This document shows, piece by piece, positions 24,501-32,957 of a DNA stretch of 64,000 nt. Position 1 is the stretch's first letter, and every line of letters begins with the position of its first letter. The notes under the pieces are model-generated. The model was not told the origin of the DNA, did no database searches, and worked only from the letters and a program-made list of their open reading frames with translations. The DNA lies in the NCBI RefSeq assembly GCF_900103125.1, contig NZ_FNJV01000002.1:1054001-1118000 (forward strand), in the 5' to 3' direction. The DNA is from Mucilaginibacter sp. OK268 (GTDB taxonomy: Bacteria; Bacteroidota; Bacteroidia; Sphingobacteriales; Sphingobacteriaceae). The position numbers and the translations under genes were made by a program.

Positions 24501-25259
24501 TTATTTTCTGAATATATTACCTGCTGTAGCTTGTGCGCTTGGCATAATCACCAGATCGTTAATGTTCACGTGTGCCGGGCGCGATGCAACAAACCATATG
24601 GTTTCGGCAATATCATCAGCAGCAAGCGGTTCAAAACCTTCGTAAACTTTTTTAGCCCGGTCTTTATCCCCCTTGAAACGGACTTCTGAAAATTCCGTCT
24701 CCACAGCTCCAGGATGTACAGCCGTAACCTTTATACCATGTGATAACAGATCAATACGCATCCCTTTATTTAAGGCATCAACCGCGTGTTTGGTAGCACA
24801 ATATACATTACCATTGGCATATACCTCTTTGCCCGCTATAGAGCCCAGGTTTATGATATGGCCATATCCGTTACCGATCATCCAGTTGGATACTACGCGA
24901 CTTACATAAAGCAGGCCTTTTACATTGGTATCAATCATGGTATCCCAATCATCATAGCTGCCATTTTGTATAGGATCAAGTCCCTGGCTTAGTCCGGCGT
25001 TATTGATCAATACATTAACCTTTTTCCATTCGGCAGGTAAGCCTTCCAGGTTTTCAACTACCTGTTCCCGGTTGCGTACATCAAATGATGATACCGCAAC
25101 CTCCACATTATATTTATCATTTAAATGGTGAGCCACTTTTTCCAGGCGGTCTAGCCGGCGGCCGGTTAATATCAAATTATAGCCTTCGCGGGCAAATACA
25201 TGTGCGCAAGCCTCGCCAATACCGGCGGTAGCTCCTGTAATTAAAGCAATTTTAGTCAT
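24501..25259 (-). CDS. Short-chain dehydrogenase/reductase
   Basis: 252-residue classical SDR, NAD(P)-dependent. ALITGATAGIGEACAHVFAR holds the TGxxxGIG cofactor motif (residues 8-14), the following RR/DR residues (TGRRLDRLEKV) favour NADP, NNAGLS is the structural motif, and the catalytic Ser-Tyr-Lys appear as NLGSIAGKEVYANGNVYCAT with K at +4. Similar to YdfG-type serine/3-hydroxy acid dehydrogenases, but substrate is unassigned. Single gene. Confidence 0.92.
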   Translation of the reverse strand: MTKIALITGATAGIGEACAHVFAREGYNLILTGRRLDRLEKVAHHLNDKYNVEVAVSSFDVRNREQVVENLEGLPAEWKKVNVLINNAGLSQGLDPIQNGSYDDWDTMIDTNVKGLLYVSRVVSNWMIGNGYGHIINLGSIAGKEVYANGNVYCATKHAVDALNKGMRIDLLSHGIKVTAVHPGAVETEFSEVRFKGDKDRAKKVYEGFEPLAADDIAETIWFVASRPAHVNINDLVIMPSAQATAGNIFRK

Positions 25260-25561
25260 GGTACGTAGATAACTATTGCGGCGAAATTATGTTTTTTACT
25301 TTAAACTATTGTCGGGCAGGGGTAATGATGTTTTGTTAGCGCCGATCCTTAAAGAAATTTGAGCTCTATAGCGTTTTGCATAAATAAGCGTTTTTTTGAC
25401 TCGTAGAGTCAACCCCTCTCCGAGGCAAAAACTACTATCTATTTTTTTCAACAAAGGGGTTATCCCTCTGGGATATTTTTTCGGGCAACGCAATTTACGT
25501 CAACCATGAATTGACGTATAATATTGGCTTGAATTGACTCAATTAACAAAAAAGTGGGTTT

Positions 25562-25653
25562 ACATGGTTTACACTTTTCATGGTTAACATTCATTTAAAT
25601 TATTATTAATCAGATACTTATATTTTATTCCACAAAAAAAGTGTAAACCATGT
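25562..25653. repeat. 17-bp perfect inverted repeat ACATGGTTTACACTTTT
   Basis: ACATGGTTTACACTTTT at 25562-25578 and its exact reverse complement at 25637-25653, with 58 bp of AT-rich sequence between. The core TTTACA...CATGG is partly repeated again at 25556. No gene lies inside. Confidence 0.75.
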
Positions 25654-25771
25654 TTTTTGTATAAATATTACCGGCTAAACACCCAAGTGATCACTAGTGC
25701 CGGGCCGCGGTAAAAAGTAAGGCTATATTTGATTCGCAGGCCAAAGACCTGAAAATAATCGTCATCCGACT

Positions 25772-26058
25772 GGAGCCCACGGGTGTTGGGAGGATAAAAT
25801 ATTAGCTATACGTATTGAATTTTATGTTGATATGCTCCATTAGGAGCTATCCATTTGTAGTCAAAATCGCTATCCGTATTTTATGCCTCGTAGAGGCTAT
25901 CCTTGTACGGCATAGCGGTTTATTTAGGGTTGCACCTACGGAGCAAAAGATATTTTACCGGGTATGCTACAAATAGGTAGCTCCTAACGGGAGCATACTT
26001 GCCTAATAATACTTTAATAAGGTTTTCTTATCTTCCCAACACCTGTGGACTGGAGCCT
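25772..26058. repeat. Compound palindromic element 1
   Basis: Outer arms: GGAGCCCACGGGTGTTGGGA at 25772-25791 against TCTTCCCAACACCTGTGGAC at 26031-26050. Inner arms: TATGCTCCATTAGGAGC at 25831-25847 against GCTCCTAACGGGAGCATA at 25980-25997, then CTATCCGTATTTTATGCC against GTACGGCATAGC deeper in. Tips share GGTGTTnGGAAGAT with the element at 57888-58121. It ends close to the porT stop. Confidence 0.75.
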
Positions 26059-26076
26059 GGGAAAAGCCCCTTTTTC

Positions 26077-26820
26077 CTATTCAAAAAACAGGCTGAACAT
26101 AATGGTATGCAGCGACAATTTACTGATAGGCGCCGAGAATGGCTGATTTTCCGGCAGCAACACATTGCCAAAAGAGTTGGATATTTTGATCTCGGGCGAA
26201 AGTTTAAAAAATTCAAAATAGATATCGCAGCCCAAACCTGCCTCGTACGAGCCGTAGCCACTTACATTTTTAACCAGTTTATCCATCAGGTCAAAGTTAG
26301 CATCATTCTTTTTTGCCGCGATAGAATGGGAATACTTAACCCCTCCCAGCATATAGGCTCTGAAATTACCTAACCTGTCTGATTTTAACTTAAACGACAA
26401 AGGTGCATCAACCGTGGTTGTTTGAACCTTCTTAGTTACATCCGGGTTTTGGGTGGGATCCTGATAGGTATAAGTCAAAGCCCTATCCGCAAAAACCAAT
26501 GATGGCGTAAAACGCACTTCCAGGTGGTCGGTTAAGCTATAACGGGTAACAAAGCCAACCGCGAAGCCGGGCGTGCTTTTAGAACTGATACTATTTAAAG
26601 GACTGGTTAAAAACTGGCCATTATCAGGATTGGTAAACGGAGTGCGCCAGTCTGGCTTTTTAACGATCTTGAAATCGCTGCTTACATAAGTAAAACTAAA
26701 ACCAAAGCTAAAATCCTGCAGATCGGCCCCGCCGCCCCATGCCGGTACCCTGTCTTGTGCAAACATTAATTTGCTGCAACACATCAGTATAAATATAACC
26801 AGGTACCCTTTTAAATTCAT
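26077..26820 (-). CDS. porT: PorT-like outer-membrane barrel (T9SS-linked)
   Basis: 247 residues, signal peptide MNLKGYLVIFILMCCSKLMFAQ, then a beta-barrel type sequence with LQDFSFGFSFTYVSSDFKIV, RFTPSLVFADRALTYTYQ and the C-terminal strand LSLHTIMFSLFF. PorT is required for type IX secretion in several Bacteroidota and its gene commonly sits right after ubiE, as here (2-bp gap). Aromatic C-terminal residue pattern (SLFFE) fits outer-membrane insertion through BamA. Identification from family pattern plus the ubiE-porT pairing. Confidence 0.85.
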   Translation of the reverse strand: MNLKGYLVIFILMCCSKLMFAQDRVPAWGGGADLQDFSFGFSFTYVSSDFKIVKKPDWRTPFTNPDNGQFLTSPLNSISSKSTPGFAVGFVTRYSLTDHLEVRFTPSLVFADRALTYTYQDPTQNPDVTKKVQTTTVDAPLSFKLKSDRLGNFRAYMLGGVKYSHSIAAKKNDANFDLMDKLVKNVSGYGSYEAGLGCDIYFEFFKLSPEIKISNSFGNVLLPENQPFSAPISKLSLHTIMFSLFFE

Positions 26821-26822
26821 TT

Positions 26823-27554
26823 TTATTTAATGCCTGTATATATAGAACATATCCCAAACAACAATGGCCGGTGTTTGGTGTTTTTAAACCCAACTTTTTC
26901 CATCAGGCTAACAAAACTTTTTCCATCCGGGAAAGCCGCTACCGACTCCGGCAAATAGGAATAAGCCCTTGCATCCTTGCTGAACAGTTTACCAATACCT
27001 GGTGTAATATAGTTGAAATAAAAATTATACAACTGTTTTACCGGGAACACGCGGGGCTTTGAAAATTCCAGCACCACCGCTTTGCCTCCTGGTCTTAATA
27101 CCCTTTGTATATCGGCCAGGCCTTTTTCCAGGTTTTCAAAATTACGCACACCATAAGCTACCGTAACCGCGTCAAATTCATCGGCCTCAAAAGGCAACTT
27201 TTCCGAATCACCCAGTTTTACTTCAAATTTGTCGCTAAGGTTACGTTTCTGTATCTTCTGTTCGGCAATATCAAGCATTCCGCGCGAAATATCAACACCA
27301 ATTATTTTTTCGGGGTTAAGCGCTTTTAAAGCCTCAAACGCGAAATCGCCGGTACCGGTGGCCACATCCAGTATCAGTTTGGGTTTATCTTTTTTTAATT
27401 CGTTGATAGCTTTTTTACGCCAGATGATATCGATCCCCAATGACATGAAGTGATTAAGGAAATCATAAGTTTTGGATATATTATTGAACATATCGGCCAC
27501 CTGTTCTTTTTTGGTGGCCTGCTGATCGTGGTAGGGTGTTATAGTTTTGCTCAT
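26823..27554 (-). CDS. ubiE: Demethylmenaquinone/ubiquinone methyltransferase
   Basis: C-methyltransferase of quinone synthesis (MenG in menaquinone users). 243 residues from ATG 27554 (MSKTITPYHD); an open extension to 27614 runs through word repeats and is disregarded. Motifs: VADMFNNISKTYDFLNHFMS, ILDVATGTGDFAFEALK (SAM motif I), DAVTVAYGVRNFENLEKGL and RVLRPGGKAVVLEFSKP. The futalosine-type MqnP-like gene at 31509 is consistent with a menaquinone organism. A -7 box TATCTTTG lies at 27569-27576. Confidence 0.95.
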   Translation of the reverse strand: MSKTITPYHDQQATKKEQVADMFNNISKTYDFLNHFMSLGIDIIWRKKAINELKKDKPKLILDVATGTGDFAFEALKALNPEKIIGVDISRGMLDIAEQKIQKRNLSDKFEVKLGDSEKLPFEADEFDAVTVAYGVRNFENLEKGLADIQRVLRPGGKAVVLEFSKPRVFPVKQLYNFYFNYITPGIGKLFSKDARAYSYLPESVAAFPDGKSFVSLMEKVGFKNTKHRPLLFGICSIYTGIK

Positions 27555-27568
27555 TTGTATAGTAACGG

Positions 27569-27576
27569 CAAAGATA
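27569..27576 (-). promoter_or_regulatory. -7 box for ubiE-porT
   Basis: TATCTTTG on the minus strand (TAnnTTTG consensus), 15 bp upstream of the chosen ubiE start. No clear -33 box at the expected distance, so moderate support only. It favours the 27554 start, since a start at 27614 would lie upstream of the promoter. Confidence 0.45.
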
Positions 27577-27596
27577 GTGATTGTATGCTTATTAGT

Positions 27597-27738
27597 TAAT
27601 GGTTCATAGATCATAGTTCATGGTAGCTGCTAATTGGTTGATGATTACATTTTTCTTCTTCTTTTCTATGATCAATTAACCATCAACTACGGTCTATGAA
27701 CTATTAACTATGATCCATGAACCACAAACTATGAACTA
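27597..27738. repeat. Heptamer-word palindrome (TTCATAG/ATCATAG family)
   Basis: Left arm 27597-27625: GGTTCATAGATCATAGTTCA. Right arm 27661-27738: repeated CTATGATC, CTATGAAC and AACTATGA words. 7-bp period, arms complementary. Confidence 0.7.
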
Positions 27739-27871
27739 TCAAGTCAATTCATTAATTTTAAAAACCAATTATTACCAAATAGGTGAACAGGGTTATTCTC
27801 CTTAAAAGTATAACCAGGGTTCATTAGTGCTCTTTAAATTAAATATTGTTATAAAATTCATTTCCTGATCT

Positions 27872-29242
27872 ATGAAAGAAAAACAAGAATCGTCGCGCCG
27901 TAGCTTTATTAAAAAATTAGCCACCACCACAGCTGCCGTTGCCGCGGGTACCAGCGTGTTTGCTGCTGATCATCCGCTAAAACCTTTTTCCATACTGAAA
28001 AGACCCTTAGGGTACAGCCTAAACGACCAGATCAACATCGCGTTGATTGGCGCCGGCGGTATGGGTACACAGGATGCCATTGTGGCCCTGCAAATTCCGG
28101 GGGTAAAGCTGGTGGCTGTTTGCGACCTATATGATGGCCGCCTTAAAGATGCCAAAACCCGTTGGGGCGCCGATATTTTTACCACCAAAGTTTATAAAGA
28201 GATACTGAACCGCAAAGATATTGACGCGGTAATTATTGGTACGCCCGATCATTGGCACCAGCAAATATCTGTTGATGCCATGCATGCGGGCAAACACGTG
28301 TATTGCGAAAAACCCATGGTACATGGCATAAGCGAAGGTCCTGCGGTAATTAAAGCTCAAAAGGAAACAGGAAAAATTTTCCAGGTGGGCAGCCAGGGTG
28401 TATCATCATTAGGTAACGAGAAAGCGCACGAACTATTAAAAAGCGGAGCCATTGGTGAGCTCAATTACGCCGAAGGTTTCTGGGCCCGTCGTGAGCCACT
28501 GGAAGTTTGGCAATACCCTATTCCTGATGATGCATCTGCACAAACAGTTGATTGGGAAACTTACATCAGCAATACCAAAAAGCGCGATTATGATTCCAAA
28601 CGCTTTTTTCGCTGGCGCAATTATACCGATTATGGCACAGGCATGGCCGGTGATTTGTTTGTACACCTGTTCTCCAGCCTCCATTTCATCACCGATTCTG
28701 TTGGCCCTAATAAGATCTATGCCGCGGGCGGACTCCGTTTCTGGAATGATGGCCGCGAAGTCCCCGACGTACTGTTAGGCACATTTGATTATGGTAAATC
28801 GGCAGCCCACCCTGCCTTTAATCTATCCTTACGTTGCAACTTTGTAGATGGTACCAGCGGCACTACTTACCTGAAACTGGTAGGCAGCGAAGGTTCCATG
28901 GATATTACCTGGGATAAAGTAACGCTGAAAAGAAACAAAACCTTTGGTTCCGACGATCCTTTTTACCTGGATAAGCTCAAAAAAGCAGGCAGTGGTTATG
29001 CTGAGCGTAAAAAGATGGTACCACCCGAAGAGATAGTTTATGATGCCGAAAAGGGATATAAAGGTGGCCCATATGATCACATGAATAACTTTTTTAATGC
29101 GATCCGTAATAACGGTAAAGTAACTGAGGACGCCATTTTTGGCTATCGCGCGGCGGCTCCTGCCCTGTTGTGCAACGATAGTTATTACAACAACAGCCCT
29201 ATGTTCTGGGATCCTGAAAAAATGCAATTGATTAAAAAATAA
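27872..29242 (+). CDS. Gfo/Idh/MocA-family oxidoreductase, Tat-exported
   Basis: 456 residues. SSRRSFIKKLATTT at residues 7-20 is a twin-arginine signal followed by an Ala-rich stretch, so the folded, probably cofactor-loaded enzyme goes to the periplasm. NAD(P)-binding motif INIALIGAGGMGTQ (GAGGMG at 60-65) and the EKPMVHG motif (GKHVYCEKPMVHGISEG) are family-defining. Substrate likely a sugar or inositol derivative. The next gene, 84 bp on, codes a DUF1080 hydrolase, a frequent partner in Bacteroidota carbohydrate loci, suggesting joint oxidation/cleavage of glycosides (inference). Confidence 0.92.
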   Translation: MKEKQESSRRSFIKKLATTTAAVAAGTSVFAADHPLKPFSILKRPLGYSLNDQINIALIGAGGMGTQDAIVALQIPGVKLVAVCDLYDGRLKDAKTRWGADIFTTKVYKEILNRKDIDAVIIGTPDHWHQQISVDAMHAGKHVYCEKPMVHGISEGPAVIKAQKETGKIFQVGSQGVSSLGNEKAHELLKSGAIGELNYAEGFWARREPLEVWQYPIPDDASAQTVDWETYISNTKKRDYDSKRFFRWRNYTDYGTGMAGDLFVHLFSSLHFITDSVGPNKIYAAGGLRFWNDGREVPDVLLGTFDYGKSAAHPAFNLSLRCNFVDGTSGTTYLKLVGSEGSMDITWDKVTLKRNKTFGSDDPFYLDKLKKAGSGYAERKKMVPPEEIVYDAEKGYKGGPYDHMNNFFNAIRNNGKVTEDAIFGYRAAAPALLCNDSYYNNSPMFWDPEKMQLIKK

Positions 29243-29319
29243 GTGAGTGGTTGATTGGGTGAGTGGTTGATTAAGTTTTTTATCAACCACTCACCCAATC
29301 AACCATTCACCTAATCAAC
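29243..29319 (+). repeat. GAGTGGTTGATT word hairpin
   Basis: Left arm GTGAGTGGTTGATTGGGTGA with GTGGTTGATT, right arm ATCAACCACTCACCCAATCA with ACCATTCACC, joined by a loop of about 9 bp. The hairpin lies just after the oxidoreductase stop and 6 bp before the next start, so it would sit on the DUF1080 ribosome-binding region in the transcript. Confidence 0.75.
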
Positions 29320-29325
29320 TAAAAA

Positions 29326-30060
29326 ATGAAACAACAAATAAAAAAATTTGGTTTGATATTGGCCGCGGCTGGCCTGGTTTGTGTGCAAACTTCGGGGATC
29401 CCGGTAAATGGCCCTGCACCTGTAAAAAAGGTTGCACCCAAAGGTGGCTGGGTAAGTTTGTTTGACGGCAAAAGCCTGAAAGGCTGGCATGGTTTTAATA
29501 AAAAAGGACCTGTAAAAAACTGGACCATTGTTAATGGTGCCCTCGTTTGCCTGGGTGCCGCCCAGGGCGATACTGGCGGTGATATTGTTACCGATAAAAG
29601 TTACGCTAATTTTGAACTCTCCTGGCAATGGAAAATTGACAAAGGCAGCAACAGCGGCGTATTATACCACGTGGTTGAAGACCCTAAATTTGATGCTACC
29701 TATGTAACCGGCCCCGAATACCAGATCATTGACGATAACGGCTGGCCCGAAAAACTGGAAGACTGGCAAAAAACAGGCTGCGATTACGCTATGCACCTGC
29801 CCAATGATAAAAAGAAGATCATGCCTGTAGGCGAATGGAACACCAGCAAAATTGTTTTTAACAAAGGCCATGTGGAGCACTGGCTCAATGGCGCTAAAAT
29901 CCTAGAATTCACTGCCTGGGATGCCGACTGGCAAAAGAAAAAAGCCGAAGGCAAATGGAAAGATCATCCTGACTATGGCAATGCCAAAACCGGCCTGATA
30001 GCTTTGCAGGACCATGGTCACAAAGCCTATTTTAAGGATATTAAGATAAGGGAGCTGTAA
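29326..30060 (+). CDS. DUF1080 (3-keto-disaccharide hydrolase-like) protein
   Basis: 244 residues with a signal peptide (ILAAAGLVCVQTSG region). GWVSLFDGKSLKGWHGFNKK begins the DUF1080 jelly-roll, followed by NFELSWQWKIDKGSNSGVLY, VTGPEYQIIDDNGW and the terminal GLIALQDHGHKAYFKDIKIR, all typical. Members of this family have been shown to cleave 3-keto-glycosides; here the upstream secreted oxidoreductase could provide the 3-keto intermediate. Both products would act in the periplasm. Enzyme activity is inferred from family. Confidence 0.92.
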   Translation: MKQQIKKFGLILAAAGLVCVQTSGIPVNGPAPVKKVAPKGGWVSLFDGKSLKGWHGFNKKGPVKNWTIVNGALVCLGAAQGDTGGDIVTDKSYANFELSWQWKIDKGSNSGVLYHVVEDPKFDATYVTGPEYQIIDDNGWPEKLEDWQKTGCDYAMHLPNDKKKIMPVGEWNTSKIVFNKGHVEHWLNGAKILEFTAWDADWQKKKAEGKWKDHPDYGNAKTGLIALQDHGHKAYFKDIKIREL

Positions 30061-30077
30061 ATATAATATAATAGGTG

Positions 30078-30162
30078 CGTCATTGCGAGCGTAGCGTGGT
30101 AATCCCCGACTTACAGAGTCACTCTGTATAGCTTAGAGATTGCTTCGTACCTCGCAATGACG
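30078..30162. repeat. REP-like palindrome, GTCATTGCGAGG family, copy 2
   Basis: CGTCATTGCGAG on the left, GATTGCTTCGTACCTCGCAA with TGACG on the right. The left arm has diverged past the first 12 bp (CGTAGCGTGGTAATCC). Middle AGAGTCACTCTGTATAG is shared with copies 3 and 4. Lies between convergent genes. Confidence 0.85.
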
Positions 30163-30190
30163 TATTTTTTGCCGATCTTAGTTCAGACGG

Positions 30191-30679
30191 TTACTTCAAC
30201 AATCCCAGCAACCCCTCAATATCCAACCTTCGGGTGTACATACCCAAATTACCGTTCTCATCTTTGGGCCATTGTTCTTTGGGTCTGTCCCAATACAATT
30301 CCACGCCGTTCTGATCAGGATCGTTCAAATAAATAGCTTCAGATACACCATGGTCTGACGCACCGGTGATCTGGTATTTAGCATCGATCAATCGTTGCAA
30401 TGCTACGGCCAGGTCTTTCCGTTCCGGGTACAAAATAGCAGTATGGTATAATCCGGGTGCATACTCTGGTGCCGGTGGCGCCCCTTTGCTTTGCCAGGTA
30501 TTCAAGCCGATATGGTGATGATATCCTCCGGCTGATATAAAAGCAGCCTGGTCGCCATAGGCAGCCATTTTTTCAAAACCGAGCAAACCGCAATAAAAAT
30601 CAAGCGAACGCTGCAGGTCGCTTACCTTTAAATGTACATGGCCTATACGTGTTTGGGCAGGGATTTTATAATCGTTCAT
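30191..30679 (-). CDS. VOC-family (glyoxalase/extradiol dioxygenase-like) protein
   Basis: 162 residues. RIGHVHLKVSDLQRSLDFYC with GLLGFEKMA begins a vicinal-oxygen-chelate module; metal ligands may be H in GHVHLKV, H in LYHTAIL and E in NGVELYWDRP. It has two beta-alpha-beta modules (residues 8-75 and 82-135). Similar to the CatE-type N-terminal half of catechol 2,3-dioxygenases in Firmicutes, but it is half the length. Reaction unknown. Cytoplasmic. Confidence 0.88.
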   Translation of the reverse strand: MNDYKIPAQTRIGHVHLKVSDLQRSLDFYCGLLGFEKMAAYGDQAAFISAGGYHHHIGLNTWQSKGAPPAPEYAPGLYHTAILYPERKDLAVALQRLIDAKYQITGASDHGVSEAIYLNDPDQNGVELYWDRPKEQWPKDENGNLGMYTRRLDIEGLLGLLK

Positions 30680-30872
30680 TTTTTTGCTATATGTTGTAAA
30701 GTTACAATGTTTTAATGTTGGTAATGTTGAATTGATGTAAAAGATGTTTAAACATCTAACTTACCTATTAAACTTTTGTATTATTGCCAGATGTTATAAG
30801 TACAGCTTCACAGACGTTACAACTTTATAACCTTCCAACATTACAACAACATTTAAACAAAACAAAAAGTCC

Positions 30873-30880
30873 TACCTTTG
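30873..30880 (+). promoter_or_regulatory. -7 box for the engB operon
   Basis: TACCTTTG ends 4 bp before the engB ATG, which leaves almost no leader. The -33 region is AT-rich (ATTTAAAC) without a good TTTG. A near-leaderless transcript is implied if this is the promoter. Confidence 0.5.
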
Positions 30881-30884
30881 CAGC

Positions 30885-31508
30885 ATGATTGTTAAATCGG
30901 CCGAATTTATTTGCAGCAATACCCAGATCTCCAAGCTACCACCACCGGTAAAGCCCGAATATGCTTTTATCGGCCGCTCAAACGTGGGTAAGTCGTCATT
31001 GATCAATATGCTTACCGCAAAAAAGGGACTGGCCAAAACATCGCAAACACCTGGTAAAACTCAGCTCATTAACCATTTTTATATCAATGAGAGCTGGTAT
31101 ATTGTGGATTTGCCGGGCTACGGTTATGCAAGAGCCTCTAAAACCAATAAAGCCAATTGGAGCAAATTTATCCACACCTACCTGGATAAGCGCGAAAGCC
31201 TGCAATGTGTAATGGTATTGATCGACAGTCGCCTGGAGCCTCAAAAGATCGACCTGGAATTTTGCAACTGGCTTGGCGAAAAAGGTTTATCATTTGTATT
31301 GATATTTACCAAGGCTGATAAGCAATCAAGCGTTAAAACCGATCAGAACATCGCTAAATTTAAAAAAGCTATGTTAGCTACTTTTGAAGAAGCACCTCAT
31401 TATTTTGTTACCTCATCAGAAACCCATCTGGGTCGCGAGGAGATACTGGCTTTTATAGATAATATTAATAAGGATTTTGTAATACCGCATTTTGAACCAA
31501 GAGATTAA
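30885..31508 (+). CDS. engB: Ribosome-biogenesis GTPase EngB (YsxC/YihA)
   Basis: 207 residues, essential GTPase family acting on the large ribosomal subunit. G1 FIGRSNVGKSSLI (30-38), G2 region KTSQTPGKTQLINHF, G3 DLPGYGYA (75-80), G4 FTKADK (142-145) and G5 VTSSETHLG are present in order. The stop codon is directly followed by the ATG of the prenyltransferase gene. Confidence 0.97.
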   Translation: MIVKSAEFICSNTQISKLPPPVKPEYAFIGRSNVGKSSLINMLTAKKGLAKTSQTPGKTQLINHFYINESWYIVDLPGYGYARASKTNKANWSKFIHTYLDKRESLQCVMVLIDSRLEPQKIDLEFCNWLGEKGLSFVLIFTKADKQSSVKTDQNIAKFKKAMLATFEEAPHYFVTSSETHLGREEILAFIDNINKDFVIPHFEPRD

Positions 31509-32363
31509 ATGAAAAAATATCTTTCATTAGTAACATTTGCACATACCATTTTTGCTATGCCCTTTGCCTTTATTGGCTTTTTTTTGGCGGTTACCACCAC
31601 ACAACATCAGTTCGACTGGCGTAAACTGGTTTTAATGGTGCTGTGTATGGTGTTCGCCCGCAACTCGGCTATGGCTTTTAACCGCTACCTGGACAGGGAC
31701 ATCGACGCGCAAAATCCACGCACCAAACAGCGCGATATACCTTCAGGTCGCATCAGTGCTTCGGCGGCTTTAACTTTTACACTGATTAACTGCGCCTTAT
31801 TCATCGCGGCTACCTGGTTTATCAATCCATTGTGTTTTTACTTGTCGCCGGTGGCTTTATTTGTGGTGATGGGTTACAGCGCCACCAAACGTTTTACAGC
31901 GCTTTGCCATTTGGTATTGGGTTTGGGTTTATCATTGGCTCCCATTGGCGCTTACCTGGTAGTAACCGGGGCTTTTGCTTTAACACCTTTATTCTTCTCG
32001 CTTTCGGTTTTATGCTGGGTGAGCGGCTTTGATATTATTTACGCCCTGCAGGACGAAGATTTTGACCGCAGCCTTAAACTGCACTCCATCCCTGCATACT
32101 TGGGTAAAGTAAACGCTTTAATATTGTCCACTTTTTTACATGTGCTCTCGGCCGCCTTTATTATTATGCCGGTATTCTTTACACATGTAGGTTTCTTATA
32201 TTATATAGGTATCGCGTTCTTTTGTGCCATGCTTATTTATCAGCACCTGCTGGTAAAACCAAACGACCTGAGCAGGGTAAATTTTGCATTTATGACCACC
32301 AATGGCATTGCCAGCGTGGTATTTGCCGCATTATTTCTGTTAGACAGGGTATGGATACACTAA
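31509..32363 (+). CDS. UbiA-family prenyltransferase (MqnP-like)
   Basis: Membrane prenyltransferase, 284 residues with about 8-9 helices. The two Asp-rich motifs are NRYLDRDID (58-66) and YALQDEDFD (178-186), which bind the Mg-diphosphate of the polyprenyl donor. The variant with DEDFD and a start MKKYLSLVTFAHTIFAMPFA corresponds to the UbiA-like MqnP enzymes of futalosine menaquinone synthesis, though a 4-hydroxybenzoate transferase cannot be excluded. It follows engB with no gap and overlaps the Crp/Fnr gene by 13 bp. Confidence 0.88.
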   Translation: MKKYLSLVTFAHTIFAMPFAFIGFFLAVTTTQHQFDWRKLVLMVLCMVFARNSAMAFNRYLDRDIDAQNPRTKQRDIPSGRISASAALTFTLINCALFIAATWFINPLCFYLSPVALFVVMGYSATKRFTALCHLVLGLGLSLAPIGAYLVVTGAFALTPLFFSLSVLCWVSGFDIIYALQDEDFDRSLKLHSIPAYLGKVNALILSTFLHVLSAAFIIMPVFFTHVGFLYYIGIAFFCAMLIYQHLLVKPNDLSRVNFAFMTTNGIASVVFAALFLLDRVWIH

Positions 32364-32956
32364 CCGCGCTTAACCAGTTCAGGGAGCATATCAGCATGTT
32401 CGTTCCGCTAAATGATGCGGAGTGGCAGATTTTAATGCCCTACCTGGAGGTAAGCACGCTTAAGAAAAAGAAAAACTTTGCTGAGCCCGGTAAAGTGTGT
32501 AACCATATCGGTTTGGTTGTAAAAGGATCGGTACGTTTTTTTCACATTAAAGACGGCGAAGAAATTACCGGCTACTTCAGCTTTGAAAATGAATTCGTCA
32601 GCTCATACAAAAGCTTTTTAACCCGTCAGCCGACCATCAGCTATATACAAACGCTGGAAGATACCCAATTTGTAACCCTGAGCTATAATGCCATGCAGCA
32701 AATTTATGATCATGAGCAAATCGGGAAGAAAATGGAACGTTTTGGTCGCTTAGTAGCCGAACATTACTTGATCTGCTATGAAGACCGTGTGGCATCCTTC
32801 GTTACCCAAACCCCCGAAGAACGTTATCACAAGCTACTGGAAACCGGCGGCGAAGTTTTACAACGCATCCCACAACATTATATCGCCAACTTTTTAGGCA
32901 TAACCCCCGTTTCGCTGTCCCGCATCCGCAGAAGGATCATGAAGATAAGCGCTTAA
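32351..32956 (+). CDS. Crp/Fnr-family transcription regulator
   Basis: 201 residues. The N-terminal cyclic-nucleotide-binding fold spans about residues 20-130 (NFAEPGKVCNHIGLVVKGSV; EEITGYFSFENEFVSS), without an obvious cAMP signature or cysteine cluster, as is usual in Bacteroidota. The C-terminal HTH is HYIANFLGITPVSLSRIRRR. ATG at 32351 is preferred to the upstream in-frame TTG at 32222, which is inside the prenyltransferase gene. It overlaps that gene by 13 bp. A plausible target is the divergently spaced epimerase gene downstream (167 bp). Confidence 0.9.
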   Translation: MDTLTALNQFREHISMFVPLNDAEWQILMPYLEVSTLKKKKNFAEPGKVCNHIGLVVKGSVRFFHIKDGEEITGYFSFENEFVSSYKSFLTRQPTISYIQTLEDTQFVTLSYNAMQQIYDHEQIGKKMERFGRLVAEHYLICYEDRVASFVTQTPEERYHKLLETGGEVLQRIPQHYIANFLGITPVSLSRIRRRIMKISA

Positions 32957-32957
32957 C

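Larger units (their letters stand above)
25260..26076. other. Gene-poor 817-bp stretch rich in palindromes
   Basis: No convincing gene. From left to right: leader of the SDR gene; short hairpins such as GACTCGTAGAGTC (25399) and CGTCAACCATGAATTGACG (25498); a 17-bp perfect inverted repeat (25562-25653); and a large compound palindrome (25772-26058). A 65-codon open frame at 25296-25493 (minus) has no recognisable protein character. Confidence 0.7.

Noticed and set aside
25296..25493. 65-codon open frame on the minus strand in the palindrome-rich gap
   Set aside because: Composition is basic and random-like, no start context, includes hairpin sequences; not supported as a gene.
25772..26058. 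Possible CRISPR array because of repeated palindromic blocks
   Set aside because: Arms are nested inverted repeats, not direct repeats with regular spacers; no cas genes.
32222..32350. Longer N-terminus for the Crp/Fnr regulator (TTG start)
   Set aside because: The extension is inside the prenyltransferase gene and does not resemble a Crp/Fnr N-terminus; ATG 32351 fits the family length.
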